Assembly: GCA_045648175.1 (NCBI GenBank)
Contig: JAZRNN010000076.1
Span: 1 to 64,000 of the forward strand
DNA: 64,000 nucleotides
Reading direction: 5' to 3'
DNA from: SIG440 sp045648175
GTDB lineage: Bacteria; Bacillota; Clostridia; Monoglobales; Monoglobaceae
Every line of letters begins with the position of its first letter. The first letter of the stretch is position 1. Under the pieces are notes generated by a model that was not told the DNA's origin, ran no database searches, and worked only from the letters and a program-made list of their open reading frames with translations. Positions 9,029-18,062 of the stretch are shown one piece after another. A program made the translations under genes and the position numbers.

Positions 9029-9966
9029 AGAATTTTTTCATAAAAGATTCGACCTTAAAGGTAGTTTCCTTCATTGTTGCTGTTCTTTTGTGGTTTTATG
9101 TGATATTGATTGTTGACCCTTCGGTTGACATTTCGGTAAAGGATATTTCGCTGCGGTATGCAAATCAAAATCTTCTTGAGGAACGCGGACTCAGCCTTGT
9201 GGCAGACCCCGACGCTACCGTGGAGCTTAAAATTCGCGGCAGCAGAAAAAAGATTGCAAATATTGATAACAAAAACATTTATGCAACGGTTGACCTTGCC
9301 AATATGACCAAGGTGGGAACTTTTTCAATTCCCATCAGTATTTCAATTCCATATGAATATGAAGAAATAGTAAGCAAAAAGCCCAACAATGCAACGGTTG
9401 TAATAGACAGAATTGTGACGGCTGAGCGTAAAATAAAGATTGAAACAATAGGCAGTGTTGCCAATGGCTATATTGCAGGAGCACCCGAGGCAAATGTTGC
9501 AACTGTTACACTTAAGGGTGCGTCAACGCTGATTGAAAGAATTCACGGTGTTGGAGCAACACTTGATTTTGACGGCAGAACAGGCGAGATAAATGATAAG
9601 GAAAAACTTTATTTTATCGATAGCAACGGCAAAAAAATTCAAGAAAAAGACATAATATATGAGTCGGTGTCAATGGATATTGGCACAGTTGATATTAAAT
9701 GTCCGGTAATGAAATTAAAAACAGTACCGGTAGAAGTTGATACCTCTGCTTTGGGCGAGGGTTACAAGGTGACAATTCAGCCTTCAAATGTAACTATTTA
9801 TGCTGAAAATGGCATTCTTGAAATCGTTTCTAAAATAAACGCAACTGTCAACATTAATGCATTGGAAACTGACGGTGTTCAGCAGGTAAAGCTTGTTATC
9901 CCCGAGGGTGTTTCAATGCGTGACGGTATAACAGAGGTTACGATAAAGGCTGAAAAAAGAGATTAA
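9025..9966 (+). CDS. cdaR: CdaA regulator CdaR (YbbR-domain protein)
   Basis: Membrane-anchored regulator of CdaA. One N-terminal transmembrane helix (about residues 10-30) is followed by repeated extracytoplasmic YbbR domains of about 80 residues each, recognisable by recurring VEL/VTLKG and VPVEVDTSALGEGY segments. The gene begins within the stop region of cdaA (ATGA overlap), implying coupled translation. The 313-residue length suits about three YbbR domains. Confidence 0.92.
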   Translation: MKNFFIKDSTLKVVSFIVAVLLWFYVILIVDPSVDISVKDISLRYANQNLLEERGLSLVADPDATVELKIRGSRKKIANIDNKNIYATVDLANMTKVGTFSIPISISIPYEYEEIVSKKPNNATVVIDRIVTAERKIKIETIGSVANGYIAGAPEANVATVTLKGASTLIERIHGVGATLDFDGRTGEINDKEKLYFIDSNGKKIQEKDIIYESVSMDIGTVDIKCPVMKLKTVPVEVDTSALGEGYKVTIQPSNVTIYAENGILEIVSKINATVNINALETDGVQQVKLVIPEGVSMRDGITEVTIKAEKRD

Positions 9967-9986
9967 AACCGGGAGGACAGACCATT

Positions 9987-11561
9987 TTGAACAAGGTTAT
10001 TGTCATCAACATAAAAATGCCCGTGGTGCATACCGAGGATGAGTTGTTTGAAAAAACAGCAAAGCTGCTTAAAAAGCATGGTGCTGTACCCGGACTTATG
10101 ACCATTTATAAAAAATCTGTTGATGCCAGACGTAAAAATGATATACACTTTTTATATTCAGTTGCAGCAGAGATTGATGGCAAATTAAAAGATGCTGACA
10201 ACAATATACGGCTTTTTGATGATGCACCTGTGCTGGACTCAGATGGGTTGAGGGCAACAGCAGATACTCAAAAAAAGGTTGTGATTGTCGGTAGCGGACC
10301 TTGTGGTTTGTTTGCTGCATACATTCTGGCATATTGCGGTGTTTCGGTAACCGTTCTTGAAAGAGGAGCGGATGTTGACCGAAGAGGCGCTATGGTAGAA
10401 AAGTTCTGGAAATTTGGCATACTTGACCCTGACACAAACATTCAGTTTGGTGAAGGTGGTGCAGGGACATTTTCTGACGGAAAGCTGAATACCCGGATTG
10501 GTGACCCATTGCAAAGATTTGTGCTTGAAACCTTTGTTAAATGCGGTGCGCCTGCAGAAATTCTGTATCAGGCAAAGCCGCACATAGGCACAGATTATTT
10601 GAAAAGTTGTGTAAAAAATCTTAGAAAAGAGATTGAAGCCCTTGGTGGCAAGGTTTTGTTCGATTCCTGTATGACCGATATCAACATTCAAAATGGTAAA
10701 GTTGTGGGTGTTACGGTTAACGATTCTTCTCATATTGAGTGCGACGCACTGATTGCGGCACTTGGACACAGCAGTCGTGACACTTATGAAATGTTGCATA
10801 GGCGTGGTGTAAAGATGGAGCAAAAACCATTTGCGGTAGGTGTCAGGATTGAACATAGCCGTGAATTTATAAACAAAATGCAGTATGGAGATTCACCTTA
10901 TTCTGAATACCTTCCGACTGCAGATTATCGCCTTACCTACAATGGTGAAAGCCGAAGCTGCTACAGCTTTTGTATGTGTCCCGGCGGAATGGTGGTTAAT
11001 GCATCTTCCGAACCCGGACATTTGGTGGTTAATGGTATGAGTTATCACGACCGTATGGCTGATAATTCAAACAGTGCGTTGGTGGTGACTGTGAAACCTG
11101 AAGATTTTGAAGACGCCTCACCTCTTGCAGGAGTGAATTTCCAAAGAAGATACGAGGCACTGGCGTATAAAGAGGCATGCGGAAAAGGACCTGTTCAACT
11201 TGCGGCAGATTTTATAAAAGATAAATTATCCTGCCAATTTAACGGTGTTGCACCATCGTTTACGGGGCAAACCGAATTTGTGGATTTAAGGGCGTGTCTG
11301 CCCGAATTTATAGCGAACACCCTGAAGGAAGGTATTTTGGACTTTAATCGCAAAATAAAGGGATTTGCTGATAGTGGTGCTGTTTTGACGGGAGTTGAAA
11401 TGCGAACATCCGCTCCGCTTCGTATAGTGCGTGATGCAAATTTTGAGAGCATTAGCCATAAGGGGCTTTTCCCTGCGGGCGAAGGTGCAGGCTATGCGGG
11501 CGGTATTATGAGTGCCGCTATTGACGGAATTAAAACAGCAATACAAATTATCCAAAGATAA
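9987..11561 (+). CDS. FAD-dependent oxidoreductase (COG2509 type)
   Basis: A predicted flavoprotein. After an N-terminal region of about 85 residues, the dinucleotide-binding motif VVIVGSGPCGLFAAY appears, followed by VLERG and a second FAD region near the C-terminus (GLFPAGEGAGYAGGI). Length 524. The start is TTG at 9987 with GGGAGG upstream. It lies 20 bases after cdaR, so it is probably co-transcribed with cdaA-cdaR, a neighbourhood I associate with Clostridia. The substrate is not known from sequence. It is the last host gene before the inserted element. Confidence 0.85.
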   Translation: MNKVIVINIKMPVVHTEDELFEKTAKLLKKHGAVPGLMTIYKKSVDARRKNDIHFLYSVAAEIDGKLKDADNNIRLFDDAPVLDSDGLRATADTQKKVVIVGSGPCGLFAAYILAYCGVSVTVLERGADVDRRGAMVEKFWKFGILDPDTNIQFGEGGAGTFSDGKLNTRIGDPLQRFVLETFVKCGAPAEILYQAKPHIGTDYLKSCVKNLRKEIEALGGKVLFDSCMTDINIQNGKVVGVTVNDSSHIECDALIAALGHSSRDTYEMLHRRGVKMEQKPFAVGVRIEHSREFINKMQYGDSPYSEYLPTADYRLTYNGESRSCYSFCMCPGGMVVNASSEPGHLVVNGMSYHDRMADNSNSALVVTVKPEDFEDASPLAGVNFQRRYEALAYKEACGKGPVQLAADFIKDKLSCQFNGVAPSFTGQTEFVDLRACLPEFIANTLKEGILDFNRKIKGFADSGAVLTGVEMRTSAPLRIVRDANFESISHKGLFPAGEGAGYAGGIMSAAIDGIKTAIQIIQR

Positions 11562-11587
11562 AATAAAACAGAAAGGTTTTTAAAACT

Positions 11588-11601
11588 ATGAAACTTGGTA
11601 T
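11588..11601 (+). other. left attachment site (ychF start codon copy)
   Basis: ATGAAACTTGGTAT is identical to the first 14 bases of the intact ychF gene at 45557-45570. It sits where ychF would be expected to start, behind AGAAAGG, and is followed by unrelated sequence. This is the original ychF ribosome binding site and first codons, now cut off from the gene. Confidence 0.75.
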
Positions 11602-11796
11602 CGAAATATATCGGGCATTTTCATATAATTTCATAAAATCACATAAAACTCCTTAAAAACCAGTATTGATTCGACTTTCAAAAGGATTAAATTCCATAAA
11701 GGTCTATATACCTTTATAAGCCACAATGCCAAAATGGTGTAAATAATCAATTTTCAGTTTGAAAAAGAGACAAATACAACTAAATAATTTATCATA

Positions 11797-11826
11797 AAAA
11801 CTGTGACTTTTCAGGTCGCAGTTTTT
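11797..11826. terminator. terminator-like hairpin before the Fic gene
   Basis: An 11-bp stem (11797-11807 with 11815-11825, one G-U pair) is flanked by A and T runs on both sides. The 11562-11890 stretch otherwise holds the att site and no gene that I can support. Confidence 0.65.
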
Positions 11827-11890
11827 GTATTTACAAAAGTAAAAGTTCCTATATAGGAAAAATAGAATGGAATTTTACACAATAAAAACG

Positions 11891-11919
11891 TTGATATTTT
11901 TCCGATAATGTGTTATACT
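11891..11919 (+). promoter_or_regulatory. sigma-A promoter of the Fic gene
   Basis: TTGATA (11891-11896) and TATACT (11914-11919), 17-base spacer. Confidence 0.7.
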
Positions 11920-11950
11920 ATATACAGATAGTGACAAGGAGATTATGTTT

Positions 11951-12856
11951 ATGAAGTATTTATCAGTTGCAGAAATAGCAAAAAAATGGAATTTGACAGA
12001 CCGAAGTGTCAGAAAATATTGTCAAGAAGGTAAAATTCCGGGTGCATTTTTAACGGGCAAAACATGGAATATTCCTGAAGACAGCGAAAAACCTGAGCGA
12101 GCAAAGAGAAAGTCGAGTAAGCCACAAACACTTCTTGATATATTAAAAGAGCAAAAAGACAGTAAGCTTTCAGGTGGAATATATCATCGTATACAAATTG
12201 ATTTGACATATAATTCAAATCATATTGAGGGTAGCCGCCTCACCCATGACCAGACAAGATATATTTTTGAAACCAATACAATTGGCATAACTGATGAAAG
12301 CGTTAATGTGGATGACATTGTAGAAACCACAAACCATTTCAGATGCATAGATTCTGTTATTGATAATGCTAAATATGAGCTTTCGGAAAAATATATAAAG
12401 GAACTGCATCTCGTCTTAAAAAGTGGCACAGGCGACAGTGGAAAAGATTGGTTCCGTGTTGGTGACTATAAAAAACTCCCAAACGAAGTTGGCGGTAAGG
12501 AAACGGTGCTCCCTGAAAACGTGCACACAGAAATTAGAAAGCTTTTAGATGCATATAATTCAAAAAAACAGATTGTATTAGATAATATCATTGATTTCCA
12601 TGTTCAATTTGAACGCATACACCCTTTCCAGGACGGCAATGGGCGTGTCGGCAGACTGATTATGTTTAAAGAGTGCCTTAAACATAACGTTACACCGTTT
12701 ATCATTGACGAGCAGCATAAAATGTATTATTACAGGGGACTGAAAGAATGGAGCAACGAAAAAGGGTTCCTGCGTGATACAGTTCTTTCCTGCCAGGATA
12801 AGTTTTATGAAATTCTTAAATATTTCAGACTTGATAAAACTTTAGAAATTAAATAG
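11951..12856 (+). CDS. Fic-domain protein with N-terminal helix-turn-helix
   Basis: Fic enzymes usually transfer AMP from ATP to protein hydroxyls. Residues 1-45 form a MerR/excisionase-like helix-turn-helix (LSVAEIAKKWNLTDRSVRKYC). The Fic core carries HPFQDGNGR (224-232), with all catalytic residues present. An inhibitory SNHIEG motif (89-94) lies in front of the Fic fold, as in class II self-inhibited Fic proteins. AAGGAG (11936-11941) is nine bases from ATG 11951 and only three from ATG 11945, so 11951 is preferred. It is cargo of element 1 with its own promoter and terminator; the target is unknown. Confidence 0.9.
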   Translation: MKYLSVAEIAKKWNLTDRSVRKYCQEGKIPGAFLTGKTWNIPEDSEKPERAKRKSSKPQTLLDILKEQKDSKLSGGIYHRIQIDLTYNSNHIEGSRLTHDQTRYIFETNTIGITDESVNVDDIVETTNHFRCIDSVIDNAKYELSEKYIKELHLVLKSGTGDSGKDWFRVGDYKKLPNEVGGKETVLPENVHTEIRKLLDAYNSKKQIVLDNIIDFHVQFERIHPFQDGNGRVGRLIMFKECLKHNVTPFIIDEQHKMYYYRGLKEWSNEKGFLRDTVLSCQDKFYEILKYFRLDKTLEIK

Positions 12857-12872
12857 ACTATATAATCCAATT

Positions 12873-12904
12873 AGCAGATCATAAATGTATGGTCTGCTTT
12901 TTTA
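12873..12904 (+). terminator. terminator after the Fic gene
   Basis: A 9-bp stem (12873-12881 with 12890-12898, one G-U pair) is followed by a run of T. Confidence 0.8.
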
Positions 12905-12919
12905 GTATACATCTACTCC

Positions 12920-13186
12920 GTGATTGCAAGACAAGGCAGAGCCTTTGGAATACATCTTATCCTGGCAACACAAAGACCGGATGCAAACATCTTAGCAGGA
13001 CAAATACGAAATAACATTGATTTCAGAGTCTGCGGCAGAGCTGATAATGCATTATCGCAAATCATCTTAGATAACACAAATGCTGCAGACAAAATCCCAA
13101 AGAATTCACCAGGCTTGTTTATTACACACGATGGAGTAATATTTAAGGGATATCTGTTTGACGAAAAAGCTGTTTTTGATAGATAA
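12920..13186 (+). pseudogene. C-terminal fragment of an FtsK/SpoIIIE-type DNA translocase
   Basis: The translated fragment contains GIHLILATQRPDANI and later NSPGLFITHDGV, the sequence after the Walker B motif in FtsK-type ATPases, including Tn916 Orf21-like coupling proteins. Walker A and B and the whole N-terminal part are missing. Upstream codons in the same frame (to about 12911) still match but end at the Fic terminator. It is a remnant of the element's lost transfer genes. Confidence 0.8.
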
Positions 13187-13201
13187 AGGATGTGGTGAAA
13201 G

Positions 13202-13408
13202 ATGGCTTTTGAAATTCAGAATGTGCCAATACATCTTAAAATGACATTAACCGTTAAGGAAGCGGCTGAATATAGTAACATAGGAATTAACAAAATTGAC
13301 AGTATGCTTCGTATGCCCAATTGTCCATTTGTGTTGTATGTTGGTACAAAAAAATTAGTAAAACGTAGGGAATTTGAACAATTTATCAGCCAGAAACTTA
13401 CAATTTAG
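13202..13408 (+). CDS. xis: excisionase (Tn916 Xis-like), element 1
   Basis: A 68-residue winged-helix DNA-binding protein with LTVKEAAEYSNIGINKIDSM and a C-terminal KKLVKRREFEQFI, the pattern of Tn916 Xis. It would bind the element ends and direct the integrase to excision. It lies just upstream of the matching integrase, as in Tn916, and has a clear paralogue at 43966 in element 2. The gene looks intact although its integrase is broken. Confidence 0.85.
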   Translation: MAFEIQNVPIHLKMTLTVKEAAEYSNIGINKIDSMLRMPNCPFVLYVGTKKLVKRREFEQFISQKLTI

Positions 13409-13418
13409 CATATACCTA

Positions 13419-13447
13419 TTGATAAATTTATGCCAATGTGATATAAT
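13419..13447 (+). promoter_or_regulatory. promoter of integrase 1
   Basis: TTGATA (13419-13424) and TATAAT (13442-13447), 17-base spacer. Confidence 0.7.
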
Positions 13448-13497
13448 ATCAAATGTTGCATTGGCTCTTTTTCTCTAACGAGAAAGGAGTTAAGCTT

Positions 13498-14709
13498 ATG
13501 GGTAAAAACCTAAGAGGCAAAGAAATAGGCAAAGGAATTTGCCAAAGAAAAGACGGCTTATACTGTGCGAGGTATGTAAATAAACTCGGCAAACGCAAGG
13601 ATAAGTATTTTAAAACTGTTCAGGAAGCACGAAACTGGTTGAAAGATGCAAAGTATGAAGACAAACATAATTCTTTTACACCATCTGACATGACAGTAAA
13701 TGACTGGTTTGAATATTGGATCAATCATATTGTGGGTTATTTAGCACCTAATACAAGGCGAATTTACCGGGAAAGATTCAAGCATAATATTCAGCCGGTT
13801 ATTGGAAATCTGAATCTTGTTGACGTTAAACCTCTTCACTGCAAAATTGTTTTGAATAATATGGAGGAACGCTATGCAGGTTCAACCATCAGACAGACTT
13901 ATATGGCTATGGGGACAATGTTTAAATCGGCGTTGATGAATGATTTCATTCAAAAGCATCCTATGGATGGTGTTCGATATACAAAACCTGTGCGTGCCGT
14001 AGATGATATTAAATTTCTCACAGTAGATAAGCAGGAAAAATTTATAGAAGTCGCAAAGAGGTCTCATAACTATTATCAGTATGCACTGATTTTAGAAACG
14101 GGACTAAGAACCGGTGAAATGATTGGTCTTACATGGGATGTGATTGACTGGGAGAAACGGACACTGACTGTAAATAAAACCTTGGAATACAGACATAAAC
14201 AAGGTTATTGGCGAGCAGGGCCGTCTAAAACTTTTCAAAGTTATCGAACAATTCCCCTGACCAACAAGGCGTATGAAATTCTTGAAAAGGTTGCATCAAG
14301 AAAGAATGAACGAAAAGAGTCCGGAACACTTTCTCAGGGGCTTTCGTTTATCGACAGACGCACAGGAAAAACCGAAGCTTTTTGTATGAGAGATTTGGTA
14401 TTCATAAATTGGCGTACCGGCGAGCCTGCAAAAAACAGTTCTTATGATAAACATTTGTATAAACTTTGCGACGAATGAAACATTGAAAGGTTTTGCATGC
14501 ACGCTCTCCGCCATACATACGCAACACGTGCAATAGAGAGAGGTATGCAACCTAAAATACTGCAGGAGTTACTCGGACACGCAAGTATAAAAACAACAAT
14601 GGACAGATATGTTCATGTGTCAGATGAGTCGCTTTTTAATGCAGTTGAGCAATTTGAAATGAATGCGCTAATACTCGTGTGGGCTAACAGTGGTGTAAAA
14701 TTGGTGTAG
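13498..14709 (+). pseudogene. int: Tn916-family tyrosine integrase, interrupted by TGA
   Basis: From ATG 13498 (after AAAGGAG) the protein matches the intact integrase at 44289 along its length, including the N-terminal arm-binding domain, the core-binding domain and GLRTGEMIGL. Codon 327 (14476-14478) is TGA where the sister gene reads GCA. The frame then continues with FCMHALRHTYATRA and LLGHASIKTTMDRY to 14709. The stop falls before the catalytic HxxR and the Tyr nucleophile, so the protein should be inactive. The last 15 or so residues also diverge from the sister gene. Confidence 0.88.
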
Positions 14710-14774
14710 AAATGGTGTAAAACTCCTTTTGAAAACCCTCAAAGCCCCTGAAATCAAAGGAGATGGAGATAAAT

Positions 14775-14791
14775 ATGAAATTAGGTATACT
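14775..14791 (+). other. internal attachment site between the two elements
   Basis: ATGAAATTAGGTATACT encodes MKLGIL, the start of YchF, and then runs into a stop within nine codons. AAAGGAG precedes it at the same distance as at the real ychF. This marks the junction of two tandem integrations. The rest of 14710-15108 contains no supported gene. Confidence 0.75.
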
Positions 14792-14941
14792 AATACGAGT
14801 GTGAATTTCATATATTGCTATGTATCTCTATAAAGTGCTTTAAATCAGCATATTTCAAGGTTTTAAAAAAGATTCAATCACCATATAATTCTATGTTACG
14901 CCATACTATTCTATATAAAAATGGCGTAGAATATGGAGTAG

Positions 14942-14953
14942 AGAGTCTGACAC
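14942..14953. repeat. 12-bp inverted repeat, left copy
   Basis: AGAGTCTGACAC is the exact reverse complement of 44254-44265, which lies in the leader of integrase 2. The two copies are near opposite ends of element 2 and could be integrase arm-type sites; this is unproven. Confidence 0.35.
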
Positions 14954-14986
14954 CCAAATTGAATAAACTTTTAAGTCTTTAAATAT

Positions 14987-15040
14987 TAAAAGAAGTCTAT
15001 TATTGATTGCTTAATTGTGATTGATAGTAGGCTTCTTTTA
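14987..15040. terminator. terminator-like hairpin at the left end of element 2
   Basis: TAAAAGAAG (14987-14995) pairs with CTTCTTTTA (15032-15040); the stem continues imperfectly inwards around a long loop. Confidence 0.5.
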
Positions 15041-15108
15041 GTATTTAAGGATATATTTATATTACAATACTAAAACCGCCGCCATACCATAAAAATAAAG
15101 GAGATATT

Positions 15109-15279
15109 ATGTATTACATAGGAAATTTTTACGGGTTTCTTCTCTTTGAAGAAGACGATGGGACAGTTTGCATTTCTCAGGGTTCGTCTACATTTAAAGA
15201 GAAGTATAAAAACATTGATGAAGCAAAAGAACAAATAAGAGTGTGGAGCAAAAAACAAAATAACAAGCACTTAAAATAA
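15109..15279 (+). CDS. small hypothetical protein
   Basis: A 56-residue acidic/basic protein starting MYYIGNFYGFLLFEED, with AAAGGAG (15098-15103 region) well placed before ATG 15109. I do not recognise it. It is the first gene of element 2, 38 bases before the baseplate-like gene, and is probably co-transcribed with it. Confidence 0.6.
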   Translation: MYYIGNFYGFLLFEEDDGTVCISQGSSTFKEKYKNIDEAKEQIRVWSKKQNNKHLK

Positions 15280-15316
15280 CAATTTTATTGGCAAAGATGA
15301 AAGGAGTGAAGATAAA

Positions 15317-15625
15317 ATAGATAAAGCAAGAGAAGCTGATATTTTAGCTAAAGGTATTCTTGAAGCAATAGAAAGTGTCGCTAAAAATATTACCAAGAAA
15401 ACACTAAGGCAAAGAGGTATTGAACAGACATTTGATGCCATTGTTATATCCGTTGATGAGGATAACAAGACTGCTGATGTTGACTACGGAGATAGAATAT
15501 TTAATGCTCTTCCAAATAAAAGTGGAGAGAATTTAAAAGTCGGTGATGCTGTTAGAATATTTGCCAAAAGCGACCTTTTGACAGATATGTATATTGGTGC
15601 CACAGTTACAATGCGAACTATTTAA
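15317..15625 (+). CDS. phage baseplate-like protein (DUF2577-like), apparent ATA start
   Basis: The open frame encodes about 102 residues: a helical N-terminus (KAREADILAKGILEAIE), then a beta-rich region with FDAIVISVDED and VDYGDRIFNALPN, ending in LLTDMYIGATVTM. This resembles small OB-fold baseplate proteins of the DUF2577 type in Firmicutes phages. There is no ATG, GTG or TTG in frame at the front. AAAGGAG (15300-15306) is followed after 10 bases by ATA (15317-15319), which I take as the start or a mutated start. The overlapping GTG in another frame stops after four codons. Confidence 0.55.
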   Translation: MDKAREADILAKGILEAIESVAKNITKKTLRQRGIEQTFDAIVISVDEDNKTADVDYGDRIFNALPNKSGENLKVGDAVRIFAKSDLLTDMYIGATVTMRTI

Positions 15626-15648
15626 CGACAAGGAGAAAAGAAAATATA

Positions 15649-15993
15649 ATGAACGAAAAAATTATTAGACCCGGTGTAATTCAAAGAATATTTGACTTAA
15701 CAAGAAACAGAAATCAAAACTATAATACTGAAGCAATCAGCAACATTTTGACCGCCTTTCTTGATGTGATTGAAGACACCATATCAAAAGGTGATTCAAT
15801 TATTTTAAATGGTTATATGACTATTGAAGCACGACACAGACCGCAGAAAGAAATTTATTGTGCAGGTAAAGGAAAAGAGATTACTATACCTGAACAGTAT
15901 AGGGCGTATATTAAACCCGGCTCAAAACTTGCAAAAGCAGCAAAACAATACACGGAAAAAAAGATAGGAGCGGTGAATGAATACAATATTTAA
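15649..15993 (+). CDS. HU/IHF-like DNA-binding protein 1
   Basis: A 114-residue protein with the HU layout: a helical N-terminal half (IQRIFDLTRNRNQNYNTEAISNILTAFLDVIEDTI), then GDSIILNGYMTIEARHR, which matches the HU beta segment, and a basic C-terminus. It probably bends or coats DNA. Its end overlaps the start of the next gene by 17 bases, and the two are paralogues. Phage SPbeta also has an HU-like gene beside its RNA polymerase gene; here they sit on different sides of the element. Confidence 0.7.
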   Translation: MNEKIIRPGVIQRIFDLTRNRNQNYNTEAISNILTAFLDVIEDTISKGDSIILNGYMTIEARHRPQKEIYCAGKGKEITIPEQYRAYIKPGSKLAKAAKQYTEKKIGAVNEYNI

Positions 15994-16333
15994 ACCTGAG
16001 TTGATTGACAGAATATCCGCAAAGCTCAAAACACAACAAAAAGAAAAATTTGTAGTTGGCGGTAATAAACACACATATCAGAAAAGATACCATTTAACAA
16101 TTACTGAAGCAATCATAGCAAAAGTATTAGATGCTTTTTGGGAAGTTGTTGCAGACACTATAACAAATGGAGATAAGATACAAGTTCAGCACTATTTATC
16201 CATATATCCAAAGTATATTACCAACGGCAAGGCTGATAATTATTGCGTTAAGGTAAAAGTGATGGAAAGATTAAAAAGAGCTTGTAAAATTCTTACCGAG
16301 AATGAAAAGAGAAAGGGTGTTCAGAATGAGTGA
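15977..16333 (+). CDS. HU/IHF-like DNA-binding protein 2
   Basis: A 118-residue protein with a helical N-terminus, then DTITNGDKIQVQHYLSIYPKY, the same pattern as GDSIILNGYMTIEARHR in the gene before. An insertion of lysine-rich sequence (KTQQKEKFVVGG) separates the first helices. It overlaps both neighbours, so translation is probably coupled. Possible roles are DNA packaging or regulation. Divergent copies may heterodimerise like IHF. Confidence 0.6.
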   Translation: MNTIFKPELIDRISAKLKTQQKEKFVVGGNKHTYQKRYHLTITEAIIAKVLDAFWEVVADTITNGDKIQVQHYLSIYPKYITNGKADNYCVKVKVMERLKRACKILTENEKRKGVQNE

Positions 16334-16586
16334 CATAAAATGGATAGATTTATTCACAGGAGCGTTAGCAGACATTACAGAGCCGAAGAAAAGGAGTTTG
16401 CTCTACACGGTACTTATCGGCGTTATCAACGAATACAAGAACGGCAGATATGACGGTATGGATGGTATAGAGATATTGAACTCATTCGGCATAAAGTGTA
16501 AACTTATTTCCGCTTCCGCTACGAAAGAAAACGAGAAGAAGAACAAAAAGAAAACAACAAAAAGCGGTAAGACTACAGCCGTATAA
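16326..16586 (+). CDS. hypothetical protein upstream of the tape measure gene
   Basis: An 86-residue protein (MSDIKWIDLFTGALADITEP...) with a helical body and a very lysine-rich tail (NEKKNKKKTTKSGKTTAV). ATG 16326 follows AAAGGGTG. Ignoring the HNH gene, it occupies the position of tail assembly chaperones next to the tape measure gene, but no clear family match or slippery site is seen. Confidence 0.55.
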   Translation: MSDIKWIDLFTGALADITEPKKRSLLYTVLIGVINEYKNGRYDGMDGIEILNSFGIKCKLISASATKENEKKNKKKTTKSGKTTAV

Positions 16587-16650
16587 GTGTAGGAACTCCC
16601 ATCTGCCCGGAGTAAAAAGAAAGTTTGCAGAACCATAAGCAAGCATAGAT

Positions 16651-16680
16651 GACTTTACCGCTTCGGTGAGGTCTATTTTT
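16651..16680 (+). terminator. terminator before the HNH gene
   Basis: A 10-bp stem with G-U pairs (16651-16660 with 16664-16673) and a 3-base loop is followed by TATTTTTA. Confidence 0.65.
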
Positions 16681-16715
16681 ATGTCTGAATTTATGGGTAT
16701 TATAAAGGAGGAACG

Positions 16716-17981
16716 ATGAATGATAATGATAAAAGAGAGGGACAACCTCTTTTAATACATACAAAAAGATGTAATAAATGTGGTAGAGATTTACCACTTG
16801 ATAGGTTCGGGAAAAGGCGAAAAAAATCAATAAAGTCAATATGCAAGAGTTGTTATAGTACATATTCAACAATGAAAAGAGGAAATATGTCCGAAGATGA
16901 CATAGTAACCATAGAAAGATTATATAAAGAACCGCTCCCTATAAGAATACTTGATGTAAAACAAGCTGGGATAAAACCCATTGCTGAAGATGAATGTTTT
17001 GTAGAGTTAATTGACTATAAGAGAGCGTGGATTTCTAATTATGGTAGAGTGTTAGAACACAATGGTAAAAAGTATGTATTTAAACGCATAAAAACAGATT
17101 GCTCCGGTGAAAAGATTTGCACATTACAAGAGAATGTTTACAATGGCAAAAAATGGGTGTTTAAAAAGAAAACTATTGAGATATGGCGATTAGTTGTTGG
17201 AGCATTTATTGTAAATTTTGATTACGTCGGCAATACACATTGTTGGCACAAAAGCAATAATAAAAATGATAATTATTATAAAAACATTTATCCCGTAAGT
17301 GAAAAGCAATATACCGCTATATTAGAAAGATACTCTAAAGGCGAAGTCGATACCGCGGATATGATTTTTGATATTATCAACAATATTCTTTACAAAGAAA
17401 ACGATTGGTATGCTGCTAAATGGAAGAGAACAACATATGGTATGGGATATTTGGGTTGCAATGATTCATCAGCATATAAAGGTGATGTATCTTATATCAA
17501 ATGGGCTAATATGATGCAAAGATGCTTTAGTGATGAAGTGCATGAAAACAAACCGTATTATGCTGGTTGTACGGTTGATGTTGAATGGCTGAACTTTTCC
17601 AACTATAGAGAGTGGCACAAGAAGAATTCTATGGGCGATAGAAAGGTTGATTTAGATAAGGACATACTAATACCCGGTAATATGATGTATGGCTCTGATA
17701 CTTGTACTCTTGTTCCACATTTTACAAATACCATTTTTGAAACAAGGAACGCAGATGCAGGAATCGTATTGAATGACGATACAGGCAAATATGATGTTAC
17801 TATGTCTGTTTTAGGCTCTAAAAAGAAAGTTGGCACATTTGACACCCACGAAGAAGCGCAAAATGGATATATTGAATATAGGCAAAACTATATAAAAGAT
17901 GTGGCTGAAAAATGCAAAGGGAAAGTACCGCATAAAACATATTTAGCCATGCTTAATTGGAAAGTTGAAAAGAACAAATAA
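16716..17981 (+). CDS. HNH/AP2-type endonuclease-like protein
   Basis: A 421-residue multi-domain protein. Residues about 18-45 form a CxxC...CxxC zinc finger (CNKCGRDLPLDRF...CKSCY). A NUMOD4-like segment (RAWISNYGRVLE) and an HNH-like segment (THCWHKSNNKNDNYYKN) follow. A region with WANMMQRCF and VEWLNFSNYREWHKK is typical of phage HNH/AP2 endonucleases, and the C-terminus resembles an AP2 DNA-binding domain (GTFDTHEEAQNGYIEY). Such genes are selfish homing endonucleases inserted next to phage genes. Terminators on both sides mark it as an insertion that separates the gene before it from the tape measure gene. Confidence 0.75.
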   Translation: MNDNDKREGQPLLIHTKRCNKCGRDLPLDRFGKRRKKSIKSICKSCYSTYSTMKRGNMSEDDIVTIERLYKEPLPIRILDVKQAGIKPIAEDECFVELIDYKRAWISNYGRVLEHNGKKYVFKRIKTDCSGEKICTLQENVYNGKKWVFKKKTIEIWRLVVGAFIVNFDYVGNTHCWHKSNNKNDNYYKNIYPVSEKQYTAILERYSKGEVDTADMIFDIINNILYKENDWYAAKWKRTTYGMGYLGCNDSSAYKGDVSYIKWANMMQRCFSDEVHENKPYYAGCTVDVEWLNFSNYREWHKKNSMGDRKVDLDKDILIPGNMMYGSDTCTLVPHFTNTIFETRNADAGIVLNDDTGKYDVTMSVLGSKKKVGTFDTHEEAQNGYIEYRQNYIKDVAEKCKGKVPHKTYLAMLNWKVEKNK

Positions 17982-17996
17982 ATCTTACAGTATCAT

Positions 17997-18038
17997 AAAG
18001 GCTATATTGGATATTGATTTATCTGATATAGCCTTTTT
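17997..18038 (+). terminator. terminator after the HNH gene
   Basis: An 11-bp stem (17997-18007 with 18026-18036) is followed by TTTTT. Confidence 0.8.
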
Positions 18039-18062
18039 CTGTTGTAAGGAAAGGAGACTAAT

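Larger units (their letters stand above)
11588..14774. mobile_element. element 1: decayed Tn916-like remnant
   Basis: Bounded by a copy of the ychF start sequence at 11588 and another at 14775. It carries a Fic gene, a C-terminal fragment of an FtsK-type ATPase, an excisionase gene and an integrase gene interrupted by TGA. The order FtsK-like ... xis-int at the right edge is that of Tn916-family elements with most of the conjugation region deleted. Confidence 0.7.
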
